Assembly (NCBI GenBank): GCA_937958785.1
Contig: CALGMY010000084.1
Span: 1 to 26,081, forward strand
Length of the DNA stretch: 26,081 nucleotides
Origin: an uncultured Gammaproteobacteria bacterium
GTDB taxonomy: Bacteria; Pseudomonadota; Gammaproteobacteria; Steroidobacterales; GCA-2729495
Reading direction: 5' to 3'
This document shows, one piece after another, positions 24,352 to 26,081 of the stretch (positions are counted from its first letter, which is position 1; every line of letters starts with the position of its first letter). A model generated the notes under the pieces. The model searched no databases and had not been told where the DNA came from. It saw nothing but the letters and a program-made list of their open reading frames with translations. A program made the translations under genes and the position numbers.

Positions 24352-25708
24352 GCGGCCTCACCCGCCGCCGGGCCCTCGCATGGCTGGGTGGGGCCGCCGC
24401 CGCGCCCTGGCTCGCGGGCTGCGCCAGCCGCGGGACGCCGGACGTGCTCGTGGCCGGGGCCGGCATCGCCGGCCTCTACGCCGCCTGGCTGCTCGAGGAG
24501 CAGGGCCTGAAGGTGCGGGTGCTGGAGGCCACGGGTCGCGTCGGCGGCCGGCTGCTCACGCTGCGCCACCTGCCGGGCCTGCCGGAGGCCGGTGGGCAGA
24601 CCCTGGATGCCATGTACGCCAGGACCCTGGCGGCCTGCGACCGGCTCGGCATCCCCGTGTATCCGCGCCAGCCCTTCGCCGTGCCGGGCCGGATCGTCGC
24701 CGCGGGGGGCGCCCTGCTCACGGCGGAGCGCTGGCCCGGGAGCCCCTGGAATGAGACCGTCGGGAAGGAGCCCACAACCCGCTGGCCGGCCTGGACGACT
24801 GGCGCCGGCCGGAATTTGCAGCCTACGACCAGCGATCCCTGCGGGACGAGCTGGTCCTGCTCGGCGCGTCGCCCGCGGCCCTCGGCTGGATCGAGCGTCT
24901 CTACGACGGCCTCGGCATCGACCAGGTGTCGGCACTCTTCGCCTATCGCAAGCGGCTGGTCGCCCGCTTCGGCGGCGGCCGGCTCTTCCGCATCAGCGGC
25001 GGCAGTGCGCGTCTCACCGATGCCATCGCGGGCCAGCTCCGGGACGAGGTGCGGCTCGGCCAGCAGGTCGTCGCGATCAGCCAGCGTCCGGGTCGCGTCG
25101 AGCTGCGCTGTGCCGATGGTGCGACCCACGTGGCGCCGCTCGCCCTGGTCTCGATCCCGTTCTCGGTGCTGCGCGGGATCCGCTTCGATCCGGCCCCGCC
25201 GCCGGACCTCGCCGAGCTGGTCGCGACGCTGCCCTACAACCGCATCACCCAGGTCCGCATGGCCTTCCGGGAGCCCTTCTGGGAGCGGGACGGACTGCCG
25301 CCCGCGATGATCGGGGATGCGCCCTTCGAGAAAGTCTTTGCCACACCCGCGGAGGACGGCCGCCTTCACGAGCTCACCGCCTGGCTGGATGGGCGGGGCG
25401 CGGCGCGGTTAGACGGGCTGCCCGAGGCCGCCATCGGTCGGCAGGTGCGGCGGAGCCTCGAGGCGGTGCGCCCCGCGGCCCGGGGCCAGCTCGAGGTCGT
25501 GAACGTCACCGCCTGGGGACGCCAGCCCTTCGCCCGGGGGAGTTACCATTTCTGGGCGCCCGGACGCCTGGCGCGCCTCGGGCCGGCGCTGGCGCGCCCT
25601 TTCGGCGGCGTGCACTGGATCGGCGAGCACACGGCAGCGCTGCAGCAGGGGATCGAGGGCGCCCTGGAATCGGCGGAGCGGGCCGTGGCGCAGGTCCTGT
25701 CCGGATAA
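24348..25708 (+). pseudogene. FAD-dependent amine oxidase with Tat/lipobox signal, interrupted by a frameshift
   Basis: The GTG start overlaps the previous stop (GTGA). The N-terminus LTRRRALAWLGGAAAAPWLAGC combines a twin-arginine-like motif with a lipobox. The dinucleotide fold VLVAGAGIAGLYAAWLLEEQ and VRVLEATGRVGGRLLTLR then identifies a flavin amine oxidase. This frame fails after about residue 141. From 24773 the homologous sequence continues in another frame: HNPLAGLDDWRRPEF, later FRISGGSARLTDAIA, and the C-terminal FAD-binding HWIGEHTAALQQGIEGALESAE up to TAA at 25706. Adding one C to CCC at 24771-24773 restores one frame of about 453 residues, normal for monoamine oxidases. The break is a real mutation or a homopolymer read error. 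Unrepaired, the first frame would run on to 25310 in meaningless sequence. Confidence 0.85.
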
Positions 25709-25730
25709 TTACTTCATTGGAATCATAGGT

Positions 25731-26081
25731 ATGGCCATTAATCCTGAATCGCCCCTGACATCCACGGCGACCCCCATCCGCACGGGGGCCGAGTACGTCG
25801 ACAGCCTGCGGGGCCGGAATCTCACGGTGTACCTCTTCGGGCAACGGGTCCCGGAGCCCGTCGACCATCCGGTCATCCGGCCGTCCATCAACGCGGTGGC
25901 CGAGACCTACGACCTGGCGGTGCGGGACCCGGAGCTCGGCACGGCGTTATCGCCCTACACGGGGGAGCGGATCAACCGCTTCCTGCACGTGGCGGGCAGT
26001 GCCCATGACCTGGTCCTGCAGAACAAGATGCAGCGGCGCCTGGGCCAGCTCACCGGCACCTGCTTCCAGCGCTGCGTGGGC
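25731..26081 (+). CDS. 4-hydroxybutyryl-CoA dehydratase-like (HpaB-superfamily) protein, 3'-truncated
   Basis: An ATG at 25731, eight bases after a GGAA, opens a frame that stays open for 117 codons to the window edge. The sequence RTGAEYVDSLRGRNLTVYLF, then VDHPVIRPSINAVAETYDLA, NRFLHVAGSAHDLVLQNKMQ and RRLGQLTGTCFQRCVG follows the N-terminus of 4-hydroxybutyryl-CoA dehydratase / vinylacetyl-CoA isomerase, related to 4-hydroxyphenylacetate 3-monooxygenase. C111 and C115 have the spacing of the two [4Fe-4S] ligands Cys99 and Cys103 of the clostridial enzyme AbfD, so the dehydratase type is favoured over the FAD monooxygenases. The remaining ligands (a His and a Cys near residue 300) are beyond the window. 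It lies 22 bases after the amine oxidase and is probably in the same operon. Confidence 0.85.
   Translation, partial: MAINPESPLTSTATPIRTGAEYVDSLRGRNLTVYLFGQRVPEPVDHPVIRPSINAVAETYDLAVRDPELGTALSPYTGERINRFLHVAGSAHDLVLQNKMQRRLGQLTGTCFQRCVG

Noticed and set aside
25705..25730. A third copy of the AT-rich operator before the dehydratase-like gene
   Set aside because: The region is AT-rich (ATAATTACTTCATTGGAATC) but does not align convincingly with the 17-base motif on either strand.

Overview
The window is GC-rich, densely packed bacterial DNA, apparently from a Gram-negative proteobacterium. It encodes a TonB-dependent outer-membrane receptor, Tat and lipoprotein signals, and periplasmic redox enzymes. 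Two copies of a REP-like palindrome (core GGAGCGGCTTCAGCCGCGAT) resemble elements I know from Pseudomonas and Xanthomonas-type genomes, so a gammaproteobacterium is my inference. Both window edges cut genes. Gene-free gaps are all short (the largest are about 95-115 bases), and many neighbours overlap by 1 or 4 bases. I saw no tRNA, rRNA, CRISPR array or transposase.

Region 1 (1-8662, plus strand): the 3' part of a type II DMSO-reductase-family molybdoenzyme catalytic subunit, its TorD-like chaperone, its four-cluster iron-sulfur subunit, a small monohaem c-type cytochrome and a rhomboid protease, all tightly coupled. An MFS permease and a TonB-dependent receptor follow. The enzyme most resembles the ethylbenzene / steroid C25 dehydrogenase branch, which hydroxylates unactivated carbons with water. 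Together the genes suggest uptake and oxidation of a hydrophobic substrate.

Region 2 (8659-12776, minus strand): transcription runs from a nitrilase-fold protein through a TetR regulator and an MFS permease to an aldo-keto reductase. The nitrilase-fold protein appears to lack the catalytic cysteine. Region 3 (12872-15231, plus strand): a GntR/HutC regulator translationally coupled to an oligopeptide-type ABC solute-binding protein whose signal peptide is encoded by a REP-like inverted repeat.

Region 4 (15247-21164, minus strand): an MFS permease, the DppB, DppC, OppD and OppF parts of the ABC transporter, a DUF1330 protein and a macro-domain protein. Most neighbours overlap. The binding protein faces this operon tail to tail. 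Region 5 (21281-26081, plus strand): a Tat-exported isoquinoline 1-oxidoreductase-beta-like molybdenum hydroxylase subunit, an FGE/SUMF1-fold lipoprotein, a Tat/lipobox FAD amine oxidase carrying a frameshift, and the start of a 4-hydroxybutyryl-CoA dehydratase-like protein.

The two divergent promoter regions of the window (about 12810 and 21191) carry nearly the same AT-rich 17-base motif. Regions 2 to 5 may therefore form one regulon for a nitrogen-containing or peptide-like substrate. That grouping is inference; no substrate can be read from the sequence.
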